From NCBI GenBank assembly GCA_019241095.1, contig JAFAXJ010000606.1:1-18216 (forward strand): a DNA stretch of 18,216 nt, given 5' to 3'. Below the pieces are notes generated by a model that saw nothing but the letters and a program-made list of their open reading frames with translations, had not been told where the DNA came from and searched no databases. Source of the stretch: Verrucomicrobiota bacterium (GTDB lineage Bacteria; Verrucomicrobiota; Verrucomicrobiia; Chthoniobacterales; JAFAMB01). Shown here piece by piece: positions 1 through 7,991 of the stretch (positions are counted from its first letter, which is position 1; each line of letters begins with the position of its first letter). A program made the translations under genes and the position numbers.

Positions 1-106
1 AATCGTAGAATTCCAATGCACCGCCAAGTGTAGCTAAGCCTAAAGTAGTGTAGTCTGATCGTGTTAAGGTTCGAGACTTCATCTGGGGTTAGCTCTGAGA
101 GTACAG

Positions 107-1135
107 CTAGCTTACTGAATCCTGCTCTAACTGAATGAGGATATTTCGCCAATCGGTTGACTCAGGAGAGTGGGGCTTTCGTTTACCAAAAAACAAGGCC
201 TGATTTTCGCCTCGGGTATTATACATTTCTACGGACGTGACAACGCCATCTCGGGTTGGCTTACGTACAATCCAGACAGATCCGATGAGCGGTTCGCAAA
301 TGTGCAGACTGAAGTCAGGATCCAGCACGTTGAGCCAACCCTTATCGGTCGTAACTGTCCGAATCAAACCAGTATGTATTTGGATACAACCGGGATTTCC
401 GACAAACACCATGATTGCAGTTTGCGAATTAGAGGCGATTTCTAAAAGCCGCCGAACGCTGCAAACTGATAGCTGCACCGCTCTTGGCTCACCGGCCAAT
501 TTAAGGGCCTCGGTCCGACCTAATCGAAAGCGTTGCAGCAACGTGTAAAACTCGTGGGTGTCCTGCATCTCATCCCAAGCTTTTCGAAACGCAGCCAAAT
601 CCGATGCACTGTCAATTGGTTCGGAAAGGAGTTGCTTTCTGGGAGTGATTTCTATGTCAACCACCGGCCTTTTATCAGTGACTCCAGAAATGAGGTCAAA
701 GAATTCTCTCTCATTTGAGCTAGCCGAAACCAAAAATACCTTGTGAACCGCATCCCCGTGAACGTCAAAGAATTGAAGACTTTTCTTCTCCTTATCCACG
801 ACGGCGAACGCGTACTTCCAGCGATTGAGAAACAACCGAAGATCGATATCTGCTCCAAGGACAGATCCCATTCCGCTTTCAAAGATACCTACCTCCTCGT
901 AGACGCCTTTGCGCTCGTGCACAGCAATTTCGTTTCTGGTTAAGGCAAGTACTTTTCCCAGGCGTGGTATGTTCAGTAAGATCGCATTCCAATCCGGTAT
1001 CAAACGTTTCACGGTGTTCTGATCGGTCTCGGATAGTAACAATTCCGCTTCCGTAACCCCCAGTTTTTGAGCGGCATCCCGTCTGCGTATACCAGGATTA
1101 TCCTGTCTGAGCGCTAACCACCGATCACGGACCAT
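107..1135 (-). CDS. hemS: HemS/ChuS/HmuS-family haem-degrading (haemin-binding) protein
   Basis: Cytoplasmic protein of the family that binds haem taken up from outside and breaks it down to release iron. The product has the family's two tandem repeats: the first holds the blocks NPGIRRRDAAQKLGV, ALTRNEIAVHE, DIDLRLFLNRW and SLQFFDVHGDAVHK, the second NPGCIQIHTG, WLNVLDPDFSLH, VWIVRKPTRDGVVTS and FFGKRKP. The His in DTHEFY (residue 194) lies where ChuS/HemS carry their axial haem ligand (about 193-196). I chose ATG at 1135 because it gives 342 residues, the usual family length; a TTG at 1177 with GGAAG just before it would add 14 residues and remains possible. No good ribosome site precedes the ATG. 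It lies about 90 bp after the amylase gene on the same strand and may be read through from it. No TonB receptor, haem ABC transporter or Fur box was seen nearby. Family call is firm; the start is not. Confidence 0.9.
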   Translation of the reverse strand: MVRDRWLALRQDNPGIRRRDAAQKLGVTEAELLLSETDQNTVKRLIPDWNAILLNIPRLGKVLALTRNEIAVHERKGVYEEVGIFESGMGSVLGADIDLRLFLNRWKYAFAVVDKEKKSLQFFDVHGDAVHKVFLVSASSNEREFFDLISGVTDKRPVVDIEITPRKQLLSEPIDSASDLAAFRKAWDEMQDTHEFYTLLQRFRLGRTEALKLAGEPRAVQLSVCSVRRLLEIASNSQTAIMVFVGNPGCIQIHTGLIRTVTTDKGWLNVLDPDFSLHICEPLIGSVWIVRKPTRDGVVTSVEMYNTRGENQALFFGKRKPHSPESTDWRNILIQLEQDSVS

Positions 1136-1225
1136 CAAATCATCTAAGCAAACGAACTGACGAAAGCAAGCGGGCAACTTCCGCGGCTTTTCCGATTTCC
1201 TCGGCTTCTCGAATCCCCTTTTCAG

Positions 1226-3304
1226 CTATTTTCCCAGCGCTCTCACCTTTTTCGCCCAACTGACAACCACTTCCCGTTGATCTCCATTCAGATCGGTAGC
1301 AACCGCCCTGAATTCCAGTTCAGAAGCATTTGGCACTTCCTCCCAACAGGGAAAAATTCGGTAAGGAGGACTATCCGCAATTCCCAGGTTTACGAATTCA
1401 CCAATTCCTTTTGCTCTCACCTGAAAAGAAACGGTGCAAAAACTATTCTCTTCAGCTTTGACCTCCCAACGGCCATCGAGTTCAGATGTCCGACTGACAT
1501 TCAGCCGTAATTCACCTAAGCCGCCTACGGGAGAATTCTCGGAGGCCTTGAAGATCGCGCAAGACAGGGGTGCAGCTTCTATCGTCACCTGCCCATGCTC
1601 AGCTTTCACACTCGGATTTACAGGAGAAGAACTGTAGATAGGTTCCCAGCCCGTCGCTGGGACCATAAAAGTTGCAGTTTGCCTCGTCGTAGCATTGTTG
1701 AATATAATTAACAACTCTTTTCGACTGTCAGGATCGACTCTTGATACAGCGAAAATGCCGGGCTTATCAGAGGAGTAACGAACAATCTGAAGTCCGCTCT
1801 GAAGACTAACGTTAGCTCTTCTTAATCCTATCAGTTCGCGTAACTTCTGATAGATGGGATTAGCTTCGTTGAATGCGTCTCCACGACCGCCGCCTATCCT
1901 GTTCTCTTTTTCGAAAACAGGCACGCTTGACTGGAACATATCTTCGCGACTAAAGGCGTCTCCACCCTGTCCGGTAAAGCCTTGTTCATCGCCATAATAG
2001 ATAGCTGGAATTCCTCTTAACAAAAATAACAAACTGTGAGCTAGAGTATCCCTGGCCAACCGTTCGTTGTCTGACGAGTCTGGCAGACGAGCTAACAAGA
2101 AATGGCCTATGCGTCCTATGTCGTGGTTACCTAAAAATGTTATCAGACCCTGAGCGCTCGCCTTTGCCGTCGTGTAATAACTATCTTTTGCAAAGAAATC
2201 GGCCACAACCGATGGCGCAATCTCGCCGGATGCAAAATCGACTATCGTTTTTTGAAAGCCGAAATCCAGAACGCTTGAAATGCCGGCACGGTGAACATAG
2301 TCCGATAGTATTGCCGGGTCAGGATCGTAGATCTCTCCAAATATTAAAAAATTCGCTCGACCGGAACGAGCAGCTTGTTGCTCCATTGCAGGCACAAACT
2401 GCTGCCAGAACTCGTTATTCACATGTTTTACTGTATCTAATCTTAATCCAGCTAAGTCGACGTCCCGAATCCAATTCTGATATATAGCGATCATGCCGGA
2501 AACGACCCGGGGCTGCTCCGTGAAAAGATCGTCCGTTCCTGGCAGATCCCCATAAAGTGCGCTCTCCCCAGCACTCGACACTTCACCCCGATTGTGGTAA
2601 ACCGTGGGGTCATTTAGCCAATCCGGCTTCTTGGCATGTTGATCAGCCTCTTCAGCAAAGACCGGTATAAGGGGAAAACTGACAGCCGCATCTAACTTCG
2701 GAAATTGTTTCCCAAACAGGTAATCTCGATCATCGAACGGCGTTCCGTTTGCGTCCCGATAAGGCTTGGAGAATTTGTACTGGTAAGCTCGCGATCCGCT
2801 CTTGGATTTCAGGACGTTAGCTGTGTGATTGACAACCGTATCAAGGATTAGCCCTATCCCCCTCTCCTTTGTTTCATTGGCGAGATTACACAAATCAGCT
2901 TTGGATCCAAAATGTGGGTCGACATCAGTGAAGTCGAGAATCCAATAACCATGGTATCCAGTTTTCAGAACGCCACCGCCATAGTCATGAATGGGTTGGT
3001 TTCGGAACACCGGAGCGATCCAAAGTAAGTTGACACCTAGATCCTGCAGGTATTTCCACCGATTTGTTATTCCCTTGATTGTGCCCCCATGAAAAAAGTC
3101 AATGTCCGTCGGATCGAAGCCATTGTTACGATCTGGCACTAAATTACTGGAACTATCGCGACTGAATCGGTCAGGTAACAGGAAATAAATCACTTTACCC
3201 TGAGCCGGGCTGCGAGCCCCGACCGGAAACTGGCCGGACTTCACTTTTACCGGCGCGGAAAGCAAAACAAAAATCAGCAAAGAACGGAAAAGATTCACTG
3301 GCAC
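1226..3304 (-). CDS. Secreted GH13 alpha-amylase-family glycoside hydrolase
   Basis: Hydrolase (or transglycosylase) of alpha-1,4-glucans. The 692-residue product begins with a signal-peptide-like stretch (LFRSLLIFVLLSAP, residues 5-18), so it is probably exported. The catalytic barrel follows: GKVIYFLLPDRFSRD near 36-50, region I DTVVNH (155-160), region II GLRLD with nucleophile Asp290, region III FGEIYD with acid/base Glu324, and region IV LGNHD with Asp395, so every catalytic residue is present. An all-beta domain C typical of the family covers about 500-587 (LLIIFNNATT). Residues about 590-692 form an extra beta-rich module that I do not recognise. The start is GTG at 3304, with a stop codon one codon upstream in frame; a second GTG at 3298 is equally possible, and no clear ribosome site is seen. 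It sits 116 bp after the MFS gene and before hemS. The exact activity (amylase, CGTase-like or neopullulanase-like) cannot be decided from sequence alone. Confidence 0.92.
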   Translation of the reverse strand: MPVNLFRSLLIFVLLSAPVKVKSGQFPVGARSPAQGKVIYFLLPDRFSRDSSSNLVPDRNNGFDPTDIDFFHGGTIKGITNRWKYLQDLGVNLLWIAPVFRNQPIHDYGGGVLKTGYHGYWILDFTDVDPHFGSKADLCNLANETKERGIGLILDTVVNHTANVLKSKSGSRAYQYKFSKPYRDANGTPFDDRDYLFGKQFPKLDAAVSFPLIPVFAEEADQHAKKPDWLNDPTVYHNRGEVSSAGESALYGDLPGTDDLFTEQPRVVSGMIAIYQNWIRDVDLAGLRLDTVKHVNNEFWQQFVPAMEQQAARSGRANFLIFGEIYDPDPAILSDYVHRAGISSVLDFGFQKTIVDFASGEIAPSVVADFFAKDSYYTTAKASAQGLITFLGNHDIGRIGHFLLARLPDSSDNERLARDTLAHSLLFLLRGIPAIYYGDEQGFTGQGGDAFSREDMFQSSVPVFEKENRIGGGRGDAFNEANPIYQKLRELIGLRRANVSLQSGLQIVRYSSDKPGIFAVSRVDPDSRKELLIIFNNATTRQTATFMVPATGWEPIYSSSPVNPSVKAEHGQVTIEAAPLSCAIFKASENSPVGGLGELRLNVSRTSELDGRWEVKAEENSFCTVSFQVRAKGIGEFVNLGIADSPPYRIFPCWEEVPNASELEFRAVATDLNGDQREVVVSWAKKVRALGK

Positions 3305-3420
3305 ACGTTAATGATAGTCCGCAACAGGAGAAGACGCGACAAGGCGATGGCTGCGTATCGGAGGGGTCCCATTGCTCGCATGGCTCCTATAGGTCTGACC
3401 GGCCCCTTGCGTCCAACAAG

Positions 3421-4695
3421 TCACATGGCAGTTACCCTCACCCGATACCGCGCCAATAGGCGTGGGCTGAAAAAGATAGCGCCAACTAACATGGCTGCGC
3501 TTGAAAAAAGCGTCATGGTGATGACCATAGCCATCGGGGTGCCTGTATAGAGACAAGCAACCAGTTCGCTGGACAGAGCACCGCCAAACATCCGAATACT
3601 TCCAAACACCGAGGACGCAACCCCGGCAATTTGAGACATAGGTTCGAGCACACCATGCACGATGTTGGGCATAATCAAACCTACGGTGAAAGTAATCAGA
3701 AAGAGCATTGGCATCACGGAAAGCGCGGTCAGAACGCCCGAGAGTTCCATGGTTAACATGAAACCGCTTGTTGCCATCGCTAAAAAAAGGCCTATCACGA
3801 TCAGCAAACGTGAAGAAACGCCGCGGGAGTTTAGCCGACCACTGAGAAAGGCTCCGATCGCTATGCCAACCGCGTTGACTGCGAAAAGGATCCCGTACCC
3901 CCTTTGGCTGACATGAAAGAATTCAATAAAAACGAAAGCGCTTCCTGTCACATAGGCAAACAGCGTCCCGAAACTGAGGCCGCCTAGGAGAGAATAAGTG
4001 AGGCAGCTTCGATGAGAAAGTATCTTCCAATAGTTGGAAACTAGCGCCCCAACTTGTAATGCATCCCGATCCACTGTCGGGATCGACTCTTTCAAACTCA
4101 AACCAATGACAAAAGCCAAAATACCTCCGGCAACCGCAAGGGAGAAAAAGACTGCTCGCCAGCCTAACCAAATGGCAATCAGGCCGCCAAGACTCGGCGC
4201 TACAATGGGCGCAATAGTCGCAACAACACTGATATAGGAAAGCCGGGTGCGCGATGCCGCACCGGAAAACAGATCCCTGATTATTGCAAACACGATCACT
4301 GCTCCTGCTGCTGCCCCGAATCCTTGAACAAAGCGCCAGAACGCCAGGGTCGCAATAGTGGGCGACAGTGTACAGCCAAGTGCCGAGAGAGTGAAGACGC
4401 CACATCCCAACAAAAGTGCAGGACGCCGTCCGATCCGATCGCACAAAGGTCCGAAAAAAAGTTGTCCGCCGGCAAAGCCAGCCATAAAAAGACTCAAAAT
4501 GAGAGCGGTGGCGACAGGACTTGCGCGCAGCGCTAGTCCAATCGTTGGAAGAGAAGTCAAGCAAGAATCAATCGAAAGCGAAGGCAGAGTGACGGTTGCT
4601 GCGAGCAAGACGATGAAAGACTTTGATTGAGGATCGATTTTCCGGAAGCTTTTTCGTCTTTCCGCCCTAAGTAAAGTTTCCATGCTGTTTGCCAT
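3421..4695 (-). CDS. MFS transporter, Bcr/CflA-type drug exporter (DHA1)
   Basis: Inner-membrane proton-coupled exporter with 424 residues and about 12 hydrophobic segments, normal for the family. Between the second and third segments is MFS motif A, GPLCDRIGRRP (residues 82-92), followed by RFVQGFGAAAG (121-131) and the acidic/basic pair in IIRDLFSG (138-145). That combination is typical of the Bcr/CflA subfamily, whose members export bicyclomycin, chloramphenicol and other small compounds. The N-terminal 25 residues are rich in Arg and Lys and cytoplasmic in orientation. Start is ATG at 4695; an internal ATG at 4683 is also possible, and neither has a good ribosome site. It lies between glycosidase genes, so sugar export or import cannot be excluded, but the sequence looks like a drug exporter rather than a known sugar importer. 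Substrate is unknown. Confidence 0.88.
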   Translation of the reverse strand: MANSMETLLRAERRKSFRKIDPQSKSFIVLLAATVTLPSLSIDSCLTSLPTIGLALRASPVATALILSLFMAGFAGGQLFFGPLCDRIGRRPALLLGCGVFTLSALGCTLSPTIATLAFWRFVQGFGAAAGAVIVFAIIRDLFSGAASRTRLSYISVVATIAPIVAPSLGGLIAIWLGWRAVFFSLAVAGGILAFVIGLSLKESIPTVDRDALQVGALVSNYWKILSHRSCLTYSLLGGLSFGTLFAYVTGSAFVFIEFFHVSQRGYGILFAVNAVGIAIGAFLSGRLNSRGVSSRLLIVIGLFLAMATSGFMLTMELSGVLTALSVMPMLFLITFTVGLIMPNIVHGVLEPMSQIAGVASSVFGSIRMFGGALSSELVACLYTGTPMAMVITMTLFSSAAMLVGAIFFSPRLLARYRVRVTAM

Positions 4696-5003
4696 GTGAC
4701 TGAGCGGACAAAGGTGACAGCTGTGAACACCGTGTCAACCGAGGGCTTCCCGCCTCGTGCCCGTCCTCGCTGCAGAGTCCTTCAAACAAATGCTTTTGGG
4801 TCTTGCCAGTTTTCTACATACGAGCTTGGCTTGGTCCTGATTGCATTTCCCCCATTTTTATGAGTGATTTAGTTCTGCTCTCTCTGCTAAAGAAGCAGAT
4901 CAGAGGCGGAAGTTCCGGGATGGTTTGTTGACACCGTTAAGCAGCTGTAACCAGGGAGTCTCTTCCCGATCAAGGCTCTGGCCACCTCCGCCGAGGGGAA
5001 CGG

Positions 5004-5040
5004 ATCGATTGTCGCCCGCACTGGAAGGCGATTGATCGAT
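5004..5040. repeat. Imperfect inverted repeat (hairpin)
   Basis: ATCGAT (5004-5009) and TCGCC (5012-5016) pair with GGCGA (5027-5031) and ATCGAT (5035-5040) across a 10-base loop, with a 2/3-base internal mismatch. No T-run follows on either strand, so it is not a standard intrinsic terminator. It lies downstream of the GH42 gene and could stabilise a transcript end or bind a regulator; chance is possible. Confidence 0.4.
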
Positions 5041-5098
5041 AGACACTCGGGGGCTATCCACCTCTTCACAGAGCCGATGTGAATCGGGTCAGGTGTTG

Positions 5099-5154
5099 TT
5101 TACACAATTTACACAACTAGTCAGGAGTTCTCGATTGGCAGGAGTTCAGGAGTG
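5099..5154. repeat. Short direct repeats in intergenic region
   Basis: TTTACACAA occurs twice in perfect tandem (5099-5107 and 5108-5116). Next to it CAGGAGTTC occurs at 5122-5130 and 5139-5147, with a partial third copy CAGGAGTG at 5147-5154. The cluster is 110-160 bp past the GH42 stop and about 400 bp before the MFS start. Tandem 9-mers could be operator half-sites, but nothing ties them to a known regulator. Confidence 0.4.
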
Positions 5155-5262
5155 AAAGTTCGGATACCTGCGATGGCCCAGAATTCTCGGGCAGCGTAGC
5201 ATAATCTGACATGCTGTGCCGCGATTGAACGACGGCTTCGAGCAGGAACTCCAACGCCGTTT

Positions 5263-7461
5263 CTAAGCCGGAAAATTTCGCCGCACAAAAAGAACACCGT
5301 ACGGCGGAATTTCCGCGTTCCTTTCAATTTTGCGACCGCCCAATAGGTCAAAGACTGATTCCTTAAAGACCACCAACTGAGGGCTGCGGGTGAAGTTCAA
5401 GAGAAAGCAGAATCGCTCTACCGCATCGGAACGCTCCACGGTTTGAATTTCGGCAGGAATATCCGCCCACGCACCGAGCGGATCTCGAATCGCCAGCGCG
5501 TCCAGCAAGGCGGCCACGTTCTCCTGAGTGAAAAAGGTGCCAAAATGGATGACCCGACCCCGACCTTTATGATGAAGGGTTATGGCTGGCCCACCCGCAT
5601 AGTAGTCCGTTGCAAAAGAAGCGAGCACGCTCACCTGGTCACTGGTGCCAGCGAGTACCTCGTTGAAAACCGGTGCTTCTACCAAACTGCTTGAATCGCC
5701 GAAGCGCATGGCGGACTTCTCGCCAGGCGTCACGATCGTAAAATCTGTCACCCGCGCACCGACCAAGTTTTCATAAAATGATTTGCCGGCCGCGTCGTAA
5801 CACCAATGGTTGCGGTCCCGGTAGCCGCTCCAGCAACCGAAAATCAGGGTACCGCCCTGTTCCACATAGGCCTGCAAAACCGGCAGATCGGCGCCTGTCA
5901 GCACGTGCGCGTGCGGAAAAAAAACAACGTCGTATCCAACCAAATCGCCAGCCTCCTGGACGCTTGATAGGGGCACCACGTCCACAGTCAAATGTCGTTC
6001 AGATAAGGCCTGGTATACACCCAGCTCGCTGGTATGTCGGTACTTGCCGGTGGCTCTCTCGATAAGCGCATGCGATTCATTGTCGAAATCGTACAGAATA
6101 GCTGCGCTTGACAGACAGCGGGTCCCTGTCAAGACGTCTGACACGCGCTTGATTTCCTCCCCTAGCCGTCTGGCTTCTTCCAACCGCCACCCATTTCGCT
6201 CGTCGTGGTACAAGAGGCCGTTCCAGTGAGCCTCCGAACCGTAGGGCAGCGAACGCCAGCGGAAATAGAGGAGGCCGTCAGCTCCGTGCGCAATGGAGTT
6301 CCAGCACCACAGGCGCATCTGTCCGGGTTTAGGCGTGGGATGGAGGTAGTCGGGGTTGCCGTTCAGAATGCCACCGATTTGGCCGCTGGGTCCCGATTGC
6401 TGTTCCAGTACCATGAATTTCGGCGAGACCCCCCGCATTCGAGAAAGGAGCCTGGACTCGAAACGGTCGCGGAAACCTGGCGGGAGCGTGAGGTCGCATA
6501 CCTTGAATTCCGGGTAGGAATCGTACGACAGAAAATCAACAACCTCCTGAACGAACTTAGGTAAATCTACGCTCGTCATGCTTTGAAACGCATTGTGAGT
6601 CACAAATTGATTCGGGGCGATCCGCTTAATGACCTGGCGTTGTATCGCCCCAAACCGGATGGTCATGTCGGAGGTGAAGCGATAAAAGTCCAACAACAGG
6701 CCTGGGTTCTGGTAAGTAACGGTGGGTCGTGGCAACCAGACCTGGTCCCAAGTGGTGTAGGTCTGCGACCAGAACGCGGTACCCCAACTCTGGTTCAGGG
6801 CGGCGAGCGTTCCGTAACGCTCCTGGCACCAGGCGCGAAACGATTCGTGATCGCTTGGCGCGAAACTGACGTCAAGATGGCAGTTTAGTTCGTTATCAAT
6901 CTGCCAGCCGATTACCGCTCGGTGCTCTCGATAGTGCTCCGCCAGCGCCTCGGTGATAGCGAGCGACTTCTGCCGAAAAATCGGTGACGTGTAATTGTAA
7001 TGACGCCGGGAACCGTGCACGAGGGGATTTCCTGCAAAACTCACTCGCAACACTTCCGGGTAGCGTTCAGTCAACCAGGCCGGCGGCGTGTAAGTGGGCG
7101 TACCCATGATCGCCTTCAGTCCGTGCCGATCGCAAAGCTCAAGTGCACGATCGAACAACGCAAAGTCGTAGTGGCCTTCCTCAGGTTCCCAGACGCTCCA
7201 AGCTCCCTCCCCCATTCGGACCACGTTCATGCCGGTGCTGGCGATGAGCCCAAGGTCCGAATCCCACTGGGATTCCGACCATTGTTCCGGGTAGTAAGCG
7301 ACCCCGTAAAGAAACGAATTGTAGGAATAACTCTTGTCCATGAATAAGCTTGACGGCTTTAGCGCAAATATAGGTATGACAGTGGACACGCCTAAGAATA
7401 CCACGAGCGCTATCGCGCAATAGATCCAACGTTGTATGTGTTGGGATAAATCTTTTTTCAC
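5263..7461 (-). CDS. GH42 beta-galactosidase with N-terminal membrane anchor
   Basis: Retaining glycosidase that releases galactose from beta-galactosides. The GH42 barrel starts at FLYGVAYYPEQW (residues 50-61) and carries both catalytic glutamates: acid/base Glu191 in IGWQIDNE and nucleophile Glu353 in FMVLEQQSGPSGQ. A trimerisation/Rossmann-like domain (VVFFPHAHV, GGTLIFGCWSGYRDR) and a C-terminal beta domain follow, giving full family length (732 residues). Unlike most GH42 enzymes it begins with KKDL, a basic stretch and a hydrophobic segment (about 12-34), so it is probably anchored in or exported across the inner membrane. I chose GTG at 7461 because it overlaps the Nudix stop as GTGA, follows AAGGAAG closely, and puts the basic residues just before the hydrophobic segment; ATG at 7512 would add 17 residues inside the Nudix gene. 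GC content looks higher than in the flanking glycosidases. Natural substrate may be plant galactan fragments rather than lactose. Confidence 0.92.
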   Translation of the reverse strand: MKKDLSQHIQRWIYCAIALVVFLGVSTVIPIFALKPSSLFMDKSYSYNSFLYGVAYYPEQWSESQWDSDLGLIASTGMNVVRMGEGAWSVWEPEEGHYDFALFDRALELCDRHGLKAIMGTPTYTPPAWLTERYPEVLRVSFAGNPLVHGSRRHYNYTSPIFRQKSLAITEALAEHYREHRAVIGWQIDNELNCHLDVSFAPSDHESFRAWCQERYGTLAALNQSWGTAFWSQTYTTWDQVWLPRPTVTYQNPGLLLDFYRFTSDMTIRFGAIQRQVIKRIAPNQFVTHNAFQSMTSVDLPKFVQEVVDFLSYDSYPEFKVCDLTLPPGFRDRFESRLLSRMRGVSPKFMVLEQQSGPSGQIGGILNGNPDYLHPTPKPGQMRLWCWNSIAHGADGLLYFRWRSLPYGSEAHWNGLLYHDERNGWRLEEARRLGEEIKRVSDVLTGTRCLSSAAILYDFDNESHALIERATGKYRHTSELGVYQALSERHLTVDVVPLSSVQEAGDLVGYDVVFFPHAHVLTGADLPVLQAYVEQGGTLIFGCWSGYRDRNHWCYDAAGKSFYENLVGARVTDFTIVTPGEKSAMRFGDSSSLVEAPVFNEVLAGTSDQVSVLASFATDYYAGGPAITLHHKGRGRVIHFGTFFTQENVAALLDALAIRDPLGAWADIPAEIQTVERSDAVERFCFLLNFTRSPQLVVFKESVFDLLGGRKIERNAEIPPYGVLFVRRNFPA

Positions 7462-7982
7462 TCTTCCTTGGAAACTCGCACCGCTTGCTGCAGTCTTTCG
7501 ATAAACGGCCATTCTGATGGTCGCATCTTTTTTTGTGCTGCGGCGACGGTGAAAAACTTCGCTTCGTCGATTTCTGGGAATTTACTGAGCTTGCCCGAGT
7601 GCGGAGGCCATTCCATTTCAAAGAGGTTGCTCCGAAGCTGGGTTGGATCGCAGGATCCTGCGAATGCCCATGCATAAATCATTTTACCGGACTTTTGCCG
7701 CGCTGAACCGAGATCTATATACGGCGGTTTCGCTTCGATGGAGGTCTCTTCCCAAAACTCTCGAAGCGCACCGGCCAGCGGAATTTCTCCCTCTAAAAGT
7801 TCGCCTCGAGGGAAAGTCCAAGAATCCTTTTTTTTCCAGAAAGGACCGCCAGGATGGACAAGAAGCACTTCCAATCGTTGATCTGTCAATCGGTACATGA
7901 TCAACCCTGCACTTACGGCTTTCGTCACCACCTTAGATATTTTCCCTTCTGCAAAGCGATCGCCAGCGCGTGCCGTGAACAC
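7458..7982 (-). CDS. Nudix hydrolase (NTP pyrophosphohydrolase type)
   Basis: Predicted Mg-dependent hydrolase of a nucleoside diphosphate linked to another group. The 174-residue product is a single Nudix domain. The Nudix box runs from Gly60 to Ile82: GELLEGE, then REFWEETSI, with Arg74, Glu75, Glu78 and Glu79 all present; the usual Gly near the end is Ser81. Downstream, FEMEWPPHSG and FPEIDEAKFF are typical of one bacterial Nudix subgroup of unknown substrate. There is no helix-turn-helix, so it is not an NrtR-type regulator. The start at GTG 7982 leaves a 9-bp gap from the alpha-glucosidase stop; a GTG pair about 18 codons later is an alternative, preceded by GAAGGGA. It overlaps the GH42 start by four bases, so translation is probably coupled. 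Substrate is unknown. Confidence 0.88.
   Translation of the reverse strand: MFTARAGDRFAEGKISKVVTKAVSAGLIMYRLTDQRLEVLLVHPGGPFWKKKDSWTFPRGELLEGEIPLAGALREFWEETSIEAKPPYIDLGSARQKSGKMIYAWAFAGSCDPTQLRSNLFEMEWPPHSGKLSKFPEIDEAKFFTVAAAQKKMRPSEWPFIERLQQAVRVSKEE
7462..7471 (-). promoter_or_regulatory. Ribosome binding site supporting the GH42 GTG start
   Basis: On the minus strand CCAAGGAAGA sits directly before GTG at 7461, inside the last codons of the Nudix gene. The spacing is short, but it is the only A/G-rich site near any candidate start and fits translational coupling through the GTGA overlap. Confidence 0.45.
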
Positions 7983-7991
7983 CTGAAAAAG

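Larger units (their letters stand above)
4696..5262. other. Non-coding gap between MFS and GH42 genes
   Basis: A 567-bp stretch with no reading frame that resembles a protein I know. A 60-codon minus-strand frame at 4887-5069 matches nothing I recognise and is probably chance. The gap holds an imperfect hairpin (5004-5040), a tandem TTTACACAA repeat (5099-5116) and three CAGGAGT-type direct repeats (5122-5154), described separately. The promoter for the MFS-amylase group probably lies here, since this is the largest gap on this strand between 1135 and 9599, but I could not pick convincing -35/-10 boxes. A decayed gene is an alternative. Confidence 0.5.

Noticed and set aside
3308..3556. 82-codon minus-strand frame with several His residues at the end of the MFS gene
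   Set aside because: It overlaps the MFS coding region in another frame and has no family resemblance.
3923..4564. 213-codon minus-strand frame rich in Cys, Arg and Ser
   Set aside because: It lies wholly within the MFS gene in a shifted frame; its composition is that of a frame shadow.
4887..5069. 60-codon minus-strand frame in the MFS-GH42 gap, considered as a transposase remnant
   Set aside because: No recognisable catalytic motif, terminal inverted repeats or target-site duplication were seen.
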